From assembly GCA_030340625.1 (NCBI GenBank), contig JAOPHQ010002871.1, positions 122,886 to 186,885 on the forward strand: a stretch of DNA of 64,000 nucleotides. Reading direction: 5' to 3'. This document shows, piece after piece, positions 22,323 to 31,091 of this stretch (positions are counted from its first letter, which is position 1; every line of letters starts with the position of its first letter). The position numbers were made by a program, and so were the translations under genes. The notes beneath the pieces were generated by a model, which saw only the letters and a list, made by a program, of their open reading frames with translations, ran no database searches and was not told the DNA's origin. Source of the stretch: Merluccius polli (taxonomy: Eukaryota > Chordata > Actinopteri > Gadiformes > Merlucciidae).

Positions 22323-23136
22323 ATGGGGAAGAAAGGTGATTTAAGTGACTTTGAACGTGGCATGGTTGTTGGTGCCAGACGGGCTGGTCTGAGTATTTCA
22401 GAGACTGCTGATCTACTGGGATTTTCACGCACAACCATCTCTAGGGTTTACAGAGAATGGTCCGAAAAAGAGAAAATATCCAGTGAGCAAATATCCAGGC
22501 GCAAATGCCTTGTTGATGCTAGAGGTCAGAGGAGAATGGCCAGACTGGTTCGAGCTGATAGAAAGGCAACTGTAACTCAAATAACCACTCGTTACAACAG
22601 AGGTATGCAGAAGAGCATCTCTGAACGCACAACACGTCGAACCTTGGCTACAGCAGCAGAAGACCACACCGGGTGCCACTCCTGTCAGCTAAGAACAGGA
22701 AACTGAGGCTACAATTCGCACAGGCTCACCAAAATTGGACAATCGAAGATTGGAAAAACGTTGCCTGGTCTGATGGGTCAGAATTTGGCGTCAACAACAT
22801 GAAAGCATGGATCCATCCTGCCTTGTATCAACGGTTCAGGCTGGTGGTGGTGGTGTAATGGTGTGGGGGATATTTTCCTGGCACACTTTGGGCTTATTAG
22901 TACCAATTGAGCATCGTGTCAAAGCCACAGACTACCTGAGTATTGTTGCTGACCATGTCCATCCCTTTATGACCACAGTGTACCCATCTTCTGATGGCTA
23001 CTTCCAGCAGGATAACGCGCCATGTCATAAAGCGCGAATCATCTCAGACTGGTTTCTTGAACATGACAATGAGTTCACTGTACTCAAATCCACCAGGATG
23101 GATTCATGCTTTCATGTTGTTGACGCCAAATTCTGA
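22323..23136 (+). pseudogene. Tc1 transposase remnant, + copy
   Basis: The N-terminal helix-turn-helix region is intact (MGKKGDLSDFERG through FSRTTISRVYREWSEKEK). Frameshifts follow near 22650 and 22850, with an internal deletion around the first catalytic aspartate (WSDGSEFG in place of WSDES). The second catalytic aspartate is present in QQDNAPCH, in a third frame. The last catalytic residue and the C-terminus are missing because the inverted copy begins there. Non-functional. Confidence 0.88.
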
Positions 23137-23638
23137 CCCTACCATCCGAATGTCGCAGCAGAAATCGAGACTCATCAGACCAGGCAACGTTTTTCCAATC
23201 TTCGATTGTCCAATTTTGGTGAGCCTGTGCGAATTGTAGCCTCAGTTTCCTGTTCTTAGCTGACAGGAGCGGCACCCGGTGTGGTCTTCTGCTGCTGTAG
23301 CCCATCCGCCTCAAGGTTCGACGTGTTGTGCGTTCAGAGATGCTCTTCTGCATACCTCTGTTGTAACGAGTGGTTATTTGAGTTACAGTTGCCTTTCTAT
23401 CAGCTCGAACCAGTCTGGCCATTCTCCTCTGACCTCTAGCATCAACAAGGCATTTGCGCCCACAGAACTGCCGCTCACTGGATATTTTCTCTTTTTCGGA
23501 CCATTCTCTGTAAACCCTAGAGATGGTTGTGCGTGAAAATCCCAGTAGATCAGCAGTCTCTGAAATACTCAGACCAGCCCGTCTGGCACCAACAACCATG
23601 CCACGTTCAAAGTCACTTAAATCACCTTTCTTCCCCAT
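23084..23638 (-). pseudogene. Tc1 transposase remnant, - copy
   Basis: Opens identically to the + copy (MGKKGDLSDFERG). It stays in frame through the DNA-binding region and the first catalytic aspartate (WSDESRFLLRHSDGR), then runs into the palindrome junction after HESMNPS. It has no second or third catalytic residue. It lacks the deletion seen in the + copy at WSDES, so the arms are not identical. Confidence 0.88.
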
Positions 23639-23907
23639 TCTGATGCTCGGTTTGAACTGCAGCAGATCGTCCTGACCATGTCTACATGCCTAAATGCATT
23701 GAGTTGCTGCCATGTGATTGGCTGATTAGAAATTTGCGTTAACGAGCAGTTGGACAGGTGTACCTAATAAAGTGGCCGGTGAGTGTATATATATATATCT
23801 CACACAAATTCATAATGTTTGACATTATGATGTTCCGGACCTTCGCTTGAGGAAATTTTCTCTCACTGGACCTCTTGAAATTTTAGTTGAATACCCCTGG
23901 TCTAGTG

Positions 23908-24035
23908 GAAGTCAGTCTGGTGGAGGTCAGTCTGGTAGAAGTCAGTCTGCAGGTCAGATGGATCTAGGTCAGTCTGGTGGAGGTCAGTCTGCAGGTCAGT
24001 CGAGGTCAGTCTGGTGGAGGTCAGTCTGGACCTGT
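23908..24035. repeat. GTCTGGTGGAGGTCA minisatellite, proximal part touching the zbtb37 stop codon
   Basis: Read on the - strand, the last codons and stop of zbtb37 (CCAGACTGA) begin the unit CCAGACTGACCTCCA, which then repeats. Coding sequence and array overlap by the last two codons plus the stop. Confidence 0.88.
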
Positions 24036-24518
24036 GGTGGATACTGAGGCCTGGGGCCCTTCAGTCCCTCCCCTGTCGCGGTGGTCCTGTCCAGGGGAGG
24101 AGTCATGGTTCTGACCTGCTCCGGAGGAGGAAGCTGTGGTGGTTTCGGGAGAGGCACTGTGAGCTACTTCCTGGGGCGTACAGCCCGGATGGTTCTTCCG
24201 AAAGTGTTGGTTAAGAATGGCCTGGAAAGGAAAGCTCTTCCCACAGATGTAACAGTGGAAGGGCTTGTTCCCAGTGTGCTTCCGGATGTGGTATTCCAGC
24301 TGGTCTTTGCGGGTGTATTTCTTCCCACAGATGCGGCAGACGAAGGGTGTGATCCCCATGTGAAGCCTCATGTGTCGATCCAGGCTGCCCTTCTGGTTGA
24401 AGGATTTGCAGCAGTAGATGCAGGTGAGCCTGGGGTTGTACCGGAACCAGCGGTCGCCTACCTGTTCTCTCAGGTACTCCTCGTATCCTCCCATGTCCAA
24501 GGCTGCAGGCTCCTCCCC
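24021..24518 (-). CDS. zbtb37: zbtb37 coding exon 3 (three zinc fingers and C-terminus)
   Basis: The acceptor is CTTGCTAG (AG at 24520-24519) and the exon begins GGGGAGGAGCC in frame. It encodes 165 residues with three C2H2 fingers (CIYCCKSF...HMRLH, CRICGKKY...HIRKH, CYICGKSF...HFRKNH) and a Ser/Thr-rich tail. The upstream MDMGG call at 24500 is only a TTG codon inside the exon, not a start. Confidence 0.96.
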   Translation of the reverse strand, partial: GEEPAALDMGGYEEYLREQVGDRWFRYNPRLTCIYCCKSFNQKGSLDRHMRLHMGITPFVCRICGKKYTRKDQLEYHIRKHTGNKPFHCYICGKSFPFQAILNQHFRKNHPGCTPQEVAHSASPETTTASSSGAGQNHDSSPGQDHRDRGGTEGPQASVSTTGPD

Positions 24519-27500
24519 CTAGCAAGCAGACGGGAAGAAAAAGGCCTCAATCACGTTAGCAGCCTATCACTACTAGGACTAGTTTGCCTATCACTACTAG
24601 GACTGGCTAATGGGCACTAGCCTATCATACCTGGGGCCTCCATCGTACTTGGGAGGCCTCCATCATACCTGGGGGTCTCTATCATACCTGGGGGTCTCTA
24701 TCATACCTGGGGGCCTCTATTGTACCTGGGGGCCCCTATCATACCTGGGGGCACCTATAGTACCTGGGGGGCCTCCATCGTACCTGAGGGCCCCTATCAT
24801 ACCTGAGAGCTGGGCTGCTGGGTGTCGTCTCTTCCTGGAGATTCACTTTTGGCTCTCTGGTGCTCAGTTAGGATCACCACACTGTCTGTAGGACTGAACC
24901 TGCAACACAGAGAACCTACTACTTTTTTGCACTTATACCACAGTTACCAACTGTGATTAGATATGAGTTACTTTCATCTATAACGTTATTGTTTTTTTTA
25001 TCAATTTAAAGGACAATTCCGGCGCAAAATGAGACCATATGATGAGACCATATGATCATAACACATGTCCGAGTTGGACCGTTCTCTGGGATCAGTTTTC
25101 ATTCTAGTTGAATGTAACCAAAGTTCTCGAAAACCGCTAATTAGCTTATCGCTATCTAGGGTGACCATTTATGAGTTGTTGAAAAGGAGGACACCTCAGT
25201 CCGTGGGGGGGGCGCGCCTCAGACCTATGACCGACGGGGGGGGGGGGGTGCACGCCTCGGACCTACAACCGACGGGGGGGTGGTGCGTGCGATCGCAACA
25301 CACCTTGGACCTACGGGCGACGGGGGGGGGGGGGGCGTAATAGTAACACACCCTGGACCTACGACCGGCGGGGGGGGGGGGGGGGGCACGCGATCGTAAC
25401 ACACCACGGACCTATGACCGGCGGGCGGACCTATGACCGGCGGGGGGGTCTCAAAAAGGAGGACAAATACGCGTCCGGCTTGATGCTGCGCCGGACGCCA
25501 GACAGGGCATTGAAAAACCGGACAGTCCGGCCTAAAGCCGGACGAATGGCCACCCTATCGCTATCTGTGGCGCTAGCTGTGGAGGCAGATATTCATGTAA
25601 AATAAAACGCAATTCTATACCACTAACAAGGCTCAAAATCGCACCACATTTCCACGGTAGCATAATGAGGGTCCCTACATGTAAAACGAAGCATTGAGAA
25701 CTTTGTAAGTGTACAGACAGTTTATTAAAAAGAAAGTTTAGAAAGCCAGTGCCTTCACGAAAACAAGCGGGCACCATCTTTGGAAAACAGTCATGACCAG
25801 TCGAGCGACGAACGCAGCCGGGAAAAGCACAAAACACAAACCATTTTCTTCTCTTCTCTATGCACACGCACTGTTTGCACTTCGCACACCTTCTACTAGA
25901 TTGCACACCTTCTGATTCATTGACATCTCATGTGTACGCCTCTTCCGGCTCATTACGTTGCACGGCATTCGTCGCTCGACTGGTCGTGTCTGTTTTCCAA
26001 AGATGGCGCCTGCTTGTTTTCGTGAAGGCACTGGCTTTCTAAACTTTCTTTTTAATAAACTGTCTGTACACTTACAAAGTTCTCAATGCTTCATTTTACA
26101 TGTAGGGACCCTCATTATCCTACCGTGGAAGTGTGGTGCGATTTTGAGCCTTGTTAGTGGTATAGAATTGCAATTTATTTTACATGAATATCTGCCCCCA
26201 CAGCTAGCGCCACAGATAGCGATAAGCTAATTAGCGGTTTTCGAGAACTTTGGTTCCATTCGACTAGAATGAAAACTGATCCCAGAGAACGGTCCAACTC
26301 GGTGGACATGTGTTATGATCATTTGGTCTCATTTTGCATAGGAATTTTCCTTTAATCAGCTGAAATTTTAAAATTCCTGCGGTGCTTTGAGCATATTGTT
26401 TTTGCGTTGTCATGGAAACACCTGCTGGATAATTGTATTTGAATCTTGTTGTTAATGTAGGATTTGTAGCGCATTGATTCAGAACTGTTAAAAGGCAGAG
26501 TGTCCTGTTATTTAAGCAATATCACACTGGAGGTCGTGCTGTTCTACTGAATATCAGCATGGTTGTGATTCAGTCGTCGGCAGAAGATCATCACAGTCGT
26601 GCTGATATTCAGTATAACAGCATGACCTCCAGTGTGATGTTGCTTTTATACAACAGTTCTACATGCACCATTTATTAGTTGACAGTAATAAGCAACAGAT
26701 TATGATTAGTTTATTTAATCATTTATTTGGCTCCCCCAACACAAATAGTTCCTCGACTGGACTGTTGCCTATTACCACAGGCCAGCTTCTTTGTATCATG
26801 TACATTTATCTGTTTCATTTACTGTGAAACCAGTGAAATAAGAATATATTGATAGATAATGAACGTCAATGTTATTAACGGTTATTAGGACACCTGTAAA
26901 GCGGAGGGTTACATGTATAGTTAAAAGTCCCTGTTATACTGAATATCAGCACTCATGGAATGCCTCTTGTCCAATCAAATGACTTGGTCGGAACTAACTG
27001 TTGTATATGTAAGGGATAATCCACAACGAGGTGTGCGGTTATCGGAAAATAATGCACGATGCGGGGGCTATGAACCAAAAGAAGGGGGGTTTGCCTCCAT
27101 GAAGTGCATTATTTTTCGATACATGCACACCTTGGAGTGGATTATATTAGACGATCTTAGTAACGACCTGGCAACGTTACCTTATTACTCCAGTAAATAG
27201 AGACGATCTTAGTAACAACCTGGCAACGTTACCTTATTACTCCAGTAAATAGAGACGATCTTAGTTACGACCTGGCAACGTTACCTTATTACTCCAGTAA
27301 ATAGAGACGATCTTAGTAACAACCTGGCAACGTTACCTTATTACTCCAGTAAATAGAGACGATCTTAGTAACGACATGGCAACGTTACCTTATTACTCCA
27401 GTAAATAGAGACGATCTTAGTAACAACCTGGCAACGTTACCTCATTAATCCAGTAAATAGAGACGACCTTAGTAACGACATGGCAACGTTACCTTATTAC

Positions 27501-30008
27501 CCCAGTAAATAGAGACGACCTTAGTAACGACACGGCAACGTTACCTTATTACTCCAGTAAATAGAGACGATCTTAGTAACGACACAGCAGGGCCGTGCAG
27601 AGACCCTTTGAGGGGCAGGTGCTCAAAAACGCGAGGATTTCTGTTGCGCGATTGCTGAGCGGGGGGGGGGGGGGGGGGGGGGGGGGGGGTGCTAGCGGAG
27701 GATTTCTGTTGCGCGATTGTTGAGCGGGGGGGGGGGGTGCTAGCGGAGGATTTCTGTTGCACGATTGTTGAGCGCGGGGGGGGGGGGGGGTGCTAGCGGA
27801 GGATTTCTGTTGCACGATTGTTGAGCGCGGGGGGGGGGGGGGGGCAAAAGGGCACTTTGGTCCGCTCAAAAGGGCACTTTGGTCGTTCAAAGGGAAAAGG
27901 GCAGGGGCTCGGGCACCCATAGCCCCCCCCTCTGCACGTGCCTGCGACACAGCAACTTTACCTTATTACTCCAGTAAATAGAGACGATCTTAGTAACGAC
28001 ATGGCAACGTTATCTTATTACTCCAGTAAATAGAGACGATCTTAGTAACGACATGGCAACGTTATCTTATTACTCCAGTAAATAGAGATGATCTTAGTAA
28101 CGACATGGCAACTTTACCTTATTTCTCCGGTAAATAGAGACGATCTTAGTAACGACCTGGCAACGATAGTACTGGAGCGTTGCCAGGTTGTTACTAAGAT
28201 TGTCTCTATTTACTGGAGTAATAAGGTAACGTTGTCATGTCGTTACTAAGATCGTCTCTATTTACTGGAGTAATAAGATAACGTTTCCAGGTCGTTACTA
28301 AGATCGTCTCTATTTACTGGAGTAATGAGGTAATGTTGCCAGGTTGTTACTAAGATCTGCTCTAGATCTTATGGTCTGGACCAATTGTGTTTCCAGGAAC
28401 ACAACAAATAGTTGGCCCAGAACTGTGAACCGATGGCCTTACATTTATGTATAACTTCCAAGTGGCCGTGGTCATATAAGAGGGATTATCCAGCACACCT
28501 GGTGGTGGATTATCCCCTACATATACACCGTAAACCTGACATTACAAGCCCTTCTATGGGGGCCTGCAGTTCCTTTATCACAAAGCTCTTGTTGAGGCGA
28601 ATAATGAGTTCATTTAAATGTTTTAATTAGAGATATAATAATATATCATGCGTTTTGTATTCAATATGTCTAGAGATAGAATACAACAATAATTAATAAA
28701 AATATCAATGGCAGCTAAAGAGACCAGCGAGTGGTGGCTGGTATGGTCTATATAATGGTCTATGTTATAGTCTATATTAGTCTATATTATAGTCTATGTT
28801 ATAGTCTATATTATAGTCTGTTGTAGTCTATGTTATGGTCTATATTATAGTCTGTTATAGTCAATGTTATAGGCTATGTTATAGTCTATGTTATGGTCTA
28901 TGTTATAGTCTATATTATGGTCTATATTAGTTTATGTTATGGTCTATATTATAGTCTGTTATAGTCTATATTATGGTCTATATTAAAGTCTGTTATAGTC
29001 TATATTATGGTTTACTCTATATTATAGTCGATGTTATAGTCTATGTTATAGTATATGTTATACTCTCTTATAGTCTGTTATAGTCTATGTTTTCGTCTGT
29101 ATTATAGTCTGTTATAGTCTGTTGTAATCTAAGTTATAGTGTATGTTATAGTGCATGTTATAGTGCATATTATAGTCTGTTATAGTCACCTGTCTGTCTG
29201 TGGTATCACCTGTCTGTCTGTCTGTGGTATGACCTGTCTATCTGTCTGTGGTATCACCCGTCTGTCTGTGGTATCACCTGTCTGTCTGGCTGCTGGAGGG
29301 CCCAGAGACGACAGTGTCCTGCACCAGAGAGCTTCGTCCTGACCTATGGATCAGCGTGGTGGCTTCCTCCTCTGCTGCTCCTGGGACCTCTTCCTCCTCC
29401 TCCTCCTCGTCTTCCTCCTCCTCCTCCTCCTCCTCCAGCCACTCCTCCATCCTTTCTGTCTTGATGTGTAATCCTCCTCCCCCAGGCTCCTCCTCCTCTT
29501 GCTGCTCCCCACTACTCTCTACATACCACTGTCCCTCCTGGTCCACCCTCAACCTGGGCTCCTTCTCCTCGCCCTCCCCCGGGCCCCTGAGGCCCCGGGC
29601 CCCGGCATCCCCCAGGTGTATTTTCAGGTGGATGCCCTCTAGCAGCTGGGTGCAGCGGTCGATGACATGTTGCATCTGCAGGAAGCTGGCCGCCGTCAGG
29701 TAGCTGACAATGTCGGTCAGCTGCAGGCTCAGTCGGCCCGTGTAGCAAAAGGAGAGGAGCTGCTCGAACACGCGGGGCTGCCGGATAACGCCCAGCGACA
29801 CCGTGCTCATCTGGCCCAGCGCCATGTGATCGCGGAAGTAGGGCGAGCTGGCGGCAAGCACCACCTTGTGGGCCCTGAAGCCCTGGCCCTCCACGCTCAC
29901 CACGATGTCACACAGGCGACCCTGCAGACGCAGCCGGTTCAGATGAGACAACACGGAGTTACTGAAGTCTGGGACGTCCCAATGGACCCTGTCAGAGGAG
30001 CCCTCCAT
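24021..30008 (-). CDS. zbtb37: ZBTB37 BTB/zinc-finger transcription factor, complete, three coding exons
   Basis: A nuclear BTB-C2H2 protein presumed to be a DNA-binding regulator; targets are not known from sequence. Coding exons on the - strand: 30008-29278, 24899-24803 and 24518-24021 (TGA). Phases agree: exon 1 ends with AG, exon 2 supplies G to make Arg, exon 2 ends on a codon. The total is 441 residues; human is about 503. Residues 14-130 form the BTB/POZ domain (PDFSNSVLSHLN, GRLCDIVV, FRAHKVVLAASSPYFRDHM, CYTGRL). An acidic run of 16 Glu/Asp lies near 200-215. C2H2 fingers are at about 309-329, 337-357 and 365-386, and the C-terminus VSTTGPD matches mammals. The gene is convergent with serpinc1, as in human. 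Intron 1 (4.4 kb) is filled by transposons and a 52-bp array. Upstream untranslated exons are not located. Confidence 0.95.
24610..24802 (-). repeat. Tandem copies of the zbtb37 exon-2 splice donor
   Basis: On the - strand, exon 2 ends CTCTCAG followed by the intron GTATGATAGGGGCC. The same CAGGTATGATAG motif then repeats nine more times with a period of 18-21 bp (CCCCCAGGTATGATAGAGAC and variants with GTACAATAG, GTACGATGG), filling most of the 284-bp intron 2. Confidence 0.9.
24803..24899 (-). CDS. zbtb37: zbtb37 coding exon 2 (97 nt)
   Basis: Bounded by acceptor CTGTGTTGCAG and donor CTCTCAG/GTATGA. Its single first base completes Arg from exon 1; the other 96 give FSPTDSVVILTEHQ, RAKSESPGRDDTQQPSSQ and nothing else. 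This aligns with the human segment FSPSGSVVPLTERHRARSES and joins the two larger exons in frame. Confidence 0.92.
25010..26351. mobile_element. Long-palindrome element with TTAA target duplication
   Basis: Ends AGGACAATTCCGGCGCAAAA and, inverted, AGGAAAATTCCTATGCAAAA, flanked by TTAA on both sides (25006-25009 and 26352-26355). The arms remain nearly identical for about 400 bp, counted without a hAT insertion in the left arm: for example CGGTCCAACTCGG, CTAATTAGC, GTGGCGCTAGCTGTGG and CAGTTTATTAAAAAGAAAG occur in both orientations. TTAA targets are used by piggyBac and Kolobok transposases; no transposase is visible here. It lies in zbtb37 intron 1. Confidence 0.85.
25157..25557 (-). mobile_element. 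hAT-like element, TAGGGTGGCC family, inverted copy
   Basis: Inserted in the left arm of the TTAA element. Ends TAGGGTGACCATTTATGAG and CGAATGGCCACCCTA, flanked by TCGCTATC on both sides (25149-25156 and 25558-25565). The intact right arm of the host element carries the uninterrupted target, which confirms the insertion. The interior has five G-runs of 7-16 separated by an ACCTA(C/T)GACCG(A/G)CGG motif. Confidence 0.9.
26352..27149. repeat. Palindromic repeats in zbtb37 intron 1
   Basis: At about 26515-26647 a long inverted repeat (AGCAATATCACACTGGAGGT, CTGAATATCAGCA and their inverses) encloses a 35-bp loop. The half-motif CTGTTATACTGAATATCAGC recurs at about 26931. At 27014-27147 a second hairpin pairs GGATAATCCAC, GAGGTGTGC and AAAATAATGCAC with their inverses. 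No coding potential. Confidence 0.7.
27150..28345. repeat. 52-bp tandem array that reverses orientation at about 28168
   Basis: Unit CAGTAAATAGAGACGATCTT plus AGTAACGACCTGGCAACGTT plus ACCTTATTACTC (52 bp). About thirteen direct copies run 27150-28165, interrupted by a hAT element at 27588-27944. After a 20-bp turn (CGATAGTACTGGAGCG) three copies follow in the opposite orientation to 28345. Confidence 0.92.
27588..27944. mobile_element. Small hAT element (CAGGGCCGTGCAGAG end) inside the 52-bp array
   Basis: Ends CAGGGCCGTGCAGAGACC and CTCTGCACGTGCCTG, flanked by CGACACAG (27580-27587 and 27945-27952), an exact 8-bp duplication. The interior is four copies of GTGCTAGCGGAGGATTTCTG plus TTGC(A/G)CGATTG(C/T)TGAGCG separated by G-runs of 10-29. 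Confidence 0.9.
28346..28739. other. Unassigned part of zbtb37 intron 1
   Basis: Contains one palindromic segment, GGGATTATCCAGCACACCTGGTGGTGGATTATCCC-like (28472-28506), related to the hairpin at 27014-27147. The two may be ends of one larger element split by the 52-bp array. No gene. Confidence 0.45.
28740..29180. repeat. TATAGTCTATGT minisatellite
   Basis: Units of 10-14 bp (TTATAGTCTATA, TTATGGTCTATG, TTATAGTCTG) run for about 430 bp, ending beside the donor-derived array of zbtb37 exon 1. Confidence 0.9.
29185..29277 (-). repeat. Tandem copies of the zbtb37 exon-1 splice donor
   Basis: Exon 1 ends CAGACAGACAG and the intron starts GTGATACC (GT at 29277-29276). ACAGACAGGTGATACC-like units of 20-24 bp repeat four more times into the intron; one copy has lost AGGT (ACGGGTG) and one reads AGGTCATACC. 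Confidence 0.85.
29278..30008 (-). CDS. zbtb37: zbtb37 coding exon 1 (BTB domain)
   Basis: The acceptor TGTTGCAG (AG at 30012-30011) is followed by GG and the ATG at 30008, giving MEGSSDRVHWDVPDFSNSV in line with mammalian ZBTB37. An in-frame ATG at 30023 lies in the intron and is rejected as start. The exon encodes 243 full codons and ends in phase 2. Confidence 0.95.
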
Positions 30009-30012
30009 CCCT

Positions 30013-30656
30013 GCAACACACACACATCACTACTAACACACACACAGCACTGCTATAAACATTGCACAAACACACACATCAGAGGAGCCCTCCATCCTAC
30101 CTGCAACACAAAGCACCGCTGGGAACATCACTCACACATTAACACACACATCACTAACAACACACACATCACTACCAACACACATCACTACCAACACACA
30201 CAGCAGAGGAACCCTCCATCCCTGCAAAACACACAGCACCACTGTAAACATCACACACAAATTAACACACACATCACTACCAACACACACATCACTACCA
30301 ATACACACCACTGCTATGAACATCACTCACACACACATTACTAACACACTATCACTACTAACAGATACATCAGAGGACCCCTCCATCCCTGCAACACAAA
30401 CACACACACATTAACACACACACATCACACACATCACTACCAACACACATCACTACCAACACACATTAACAAACACATCACTACCAACACACACATCACT
30501 ACTAACATACACATCACTACCAACACACAACTAGCACACACATCACTACTAACACACACATCACTACTAACACACACACACACTACTAACACACATTACT
30601 AACACACACATCACTACTAACACACACATTACTACTAACGCACACACACTACTACA
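30013..30656. repeat. CACACATCACTACTAA minisatellite, segment 1, with copies of the zbtb37 acceptor and start codon
   Basis: 16-bp type units (ACACACATCACTACTA) fill the region upstream of the coding exon. Higher-order units of 87-167 bp also contain CAGAGGAGCCCTCCATCC and CTGCAACACA (the acceptor, start codon and first codons read on the - strand) at 30080, 30204 and 30371. The array resumes at 44225, 51490 and 61682 after large insertions. Confidence 0.92.
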
Positions 30657-31091
30657 TTGGACATCAAATCTACGGATGGCGCTGCTCTGCTGGCGACCCA
30701 GAGTCGTGTGCTGCTGCTGGTGCTGCTGCTGCTATTTTTTTTTAGTTATTGTTTTTACTAATTTTACTGTGTTTTTTATTGACTCTGTGAGTGTGTACTA
30801 AGGGACCGAGGAGGACCTTGGCGTTATTTGCGCAAGGACTATTACTGGCACTGATTGTTTGGGAGCTTATGAGGATGTGTCCAACTTTTCCACACGTGGA
30901 AGGTGGGCTACCACTCATCTACTCCAGAGACACGCTGATGTCCCGCTACACAGGAACAACATCGCCGCCCGCGGATTTACTCAACCTGCCTGAGACATTT
31001 AAAATCCTGCTGTATCGCAGAAAACCAAGGGAAGAGAGGCCGACGTGGGGGGACCGGACAGCGTCTCCACCGGAGAGGCAGTAGACCTCCG

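Larger units (their letters stand above)
22178..23785. mobile_element. Tc1-like element rearranged into a head-to-head palindrome
   Basis: Ends CACTCACCGGCCACTTTATT and its inverse at 23766-23785, flanked by TA on each side, as in Tc1/mariner insertions. Each half carries the beginning of the same transposase gene, pointing inward: + strand from 22323 and - strand from 23638. The halves meet near 23090. The true 3' end of the transposase gene is absent, so the element has two transposase starts and no complete catalytic domain. Confidence 0.88.
20657..23899. mobile_element. hAT element (CAGAGGTCACTAAC end) carrying nested insertions
   Basis: Left end CAGAGGTCACTAACAGGCGG, right end GTTGAATACCCCTG (inverse CAGGGGTATTCAAC). 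Both are flanked by GTCTAGTG (20649-20656 and 23900-23907), an exact 8-bp duplication made within the minisatellite. The element's own sequence is about 20657-21172 and 23800-23899; the rest is a nested hAT (21181-22019), a hAT fragment (22024-22140) and a rearranged Tc1 (22178-23785). No transposase of the outer element is visible. Confidence 0.88.

Noticed and set aside
24081..24620. 179-codon + strand ORF
   Set aside because: Shadow of the zinc-finger exon of zbtb37, which is on the opposite strand with canonical finger motifs.
26500..26650. microRNA precursor
   Set aside because: The hairpin is much longer than a pre-miRNA and shares its motif with other repeat sequence nearby (26931), so a transposon palindrome is more likely.
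29139..29703. Ser-rich + strand ORF over zbtb37 exon 1
   Set aside because: Antisense shadow of the acidic stretch; the - strand frame has clear BTB homology.
30008..30023. Upstream in-frame ATG at 30023 as the zbtb37 start
   Set aside because: It lies before the acceptor AG (30012-30011), in the intron; the ATG at 30008 matches mammalian ZBTB37.
29667..30344. 225-codon + strand ORF
   Set aside because: Antisense to the BTB exon, then the CACACATCACTACTAA array; no similarity of its own.
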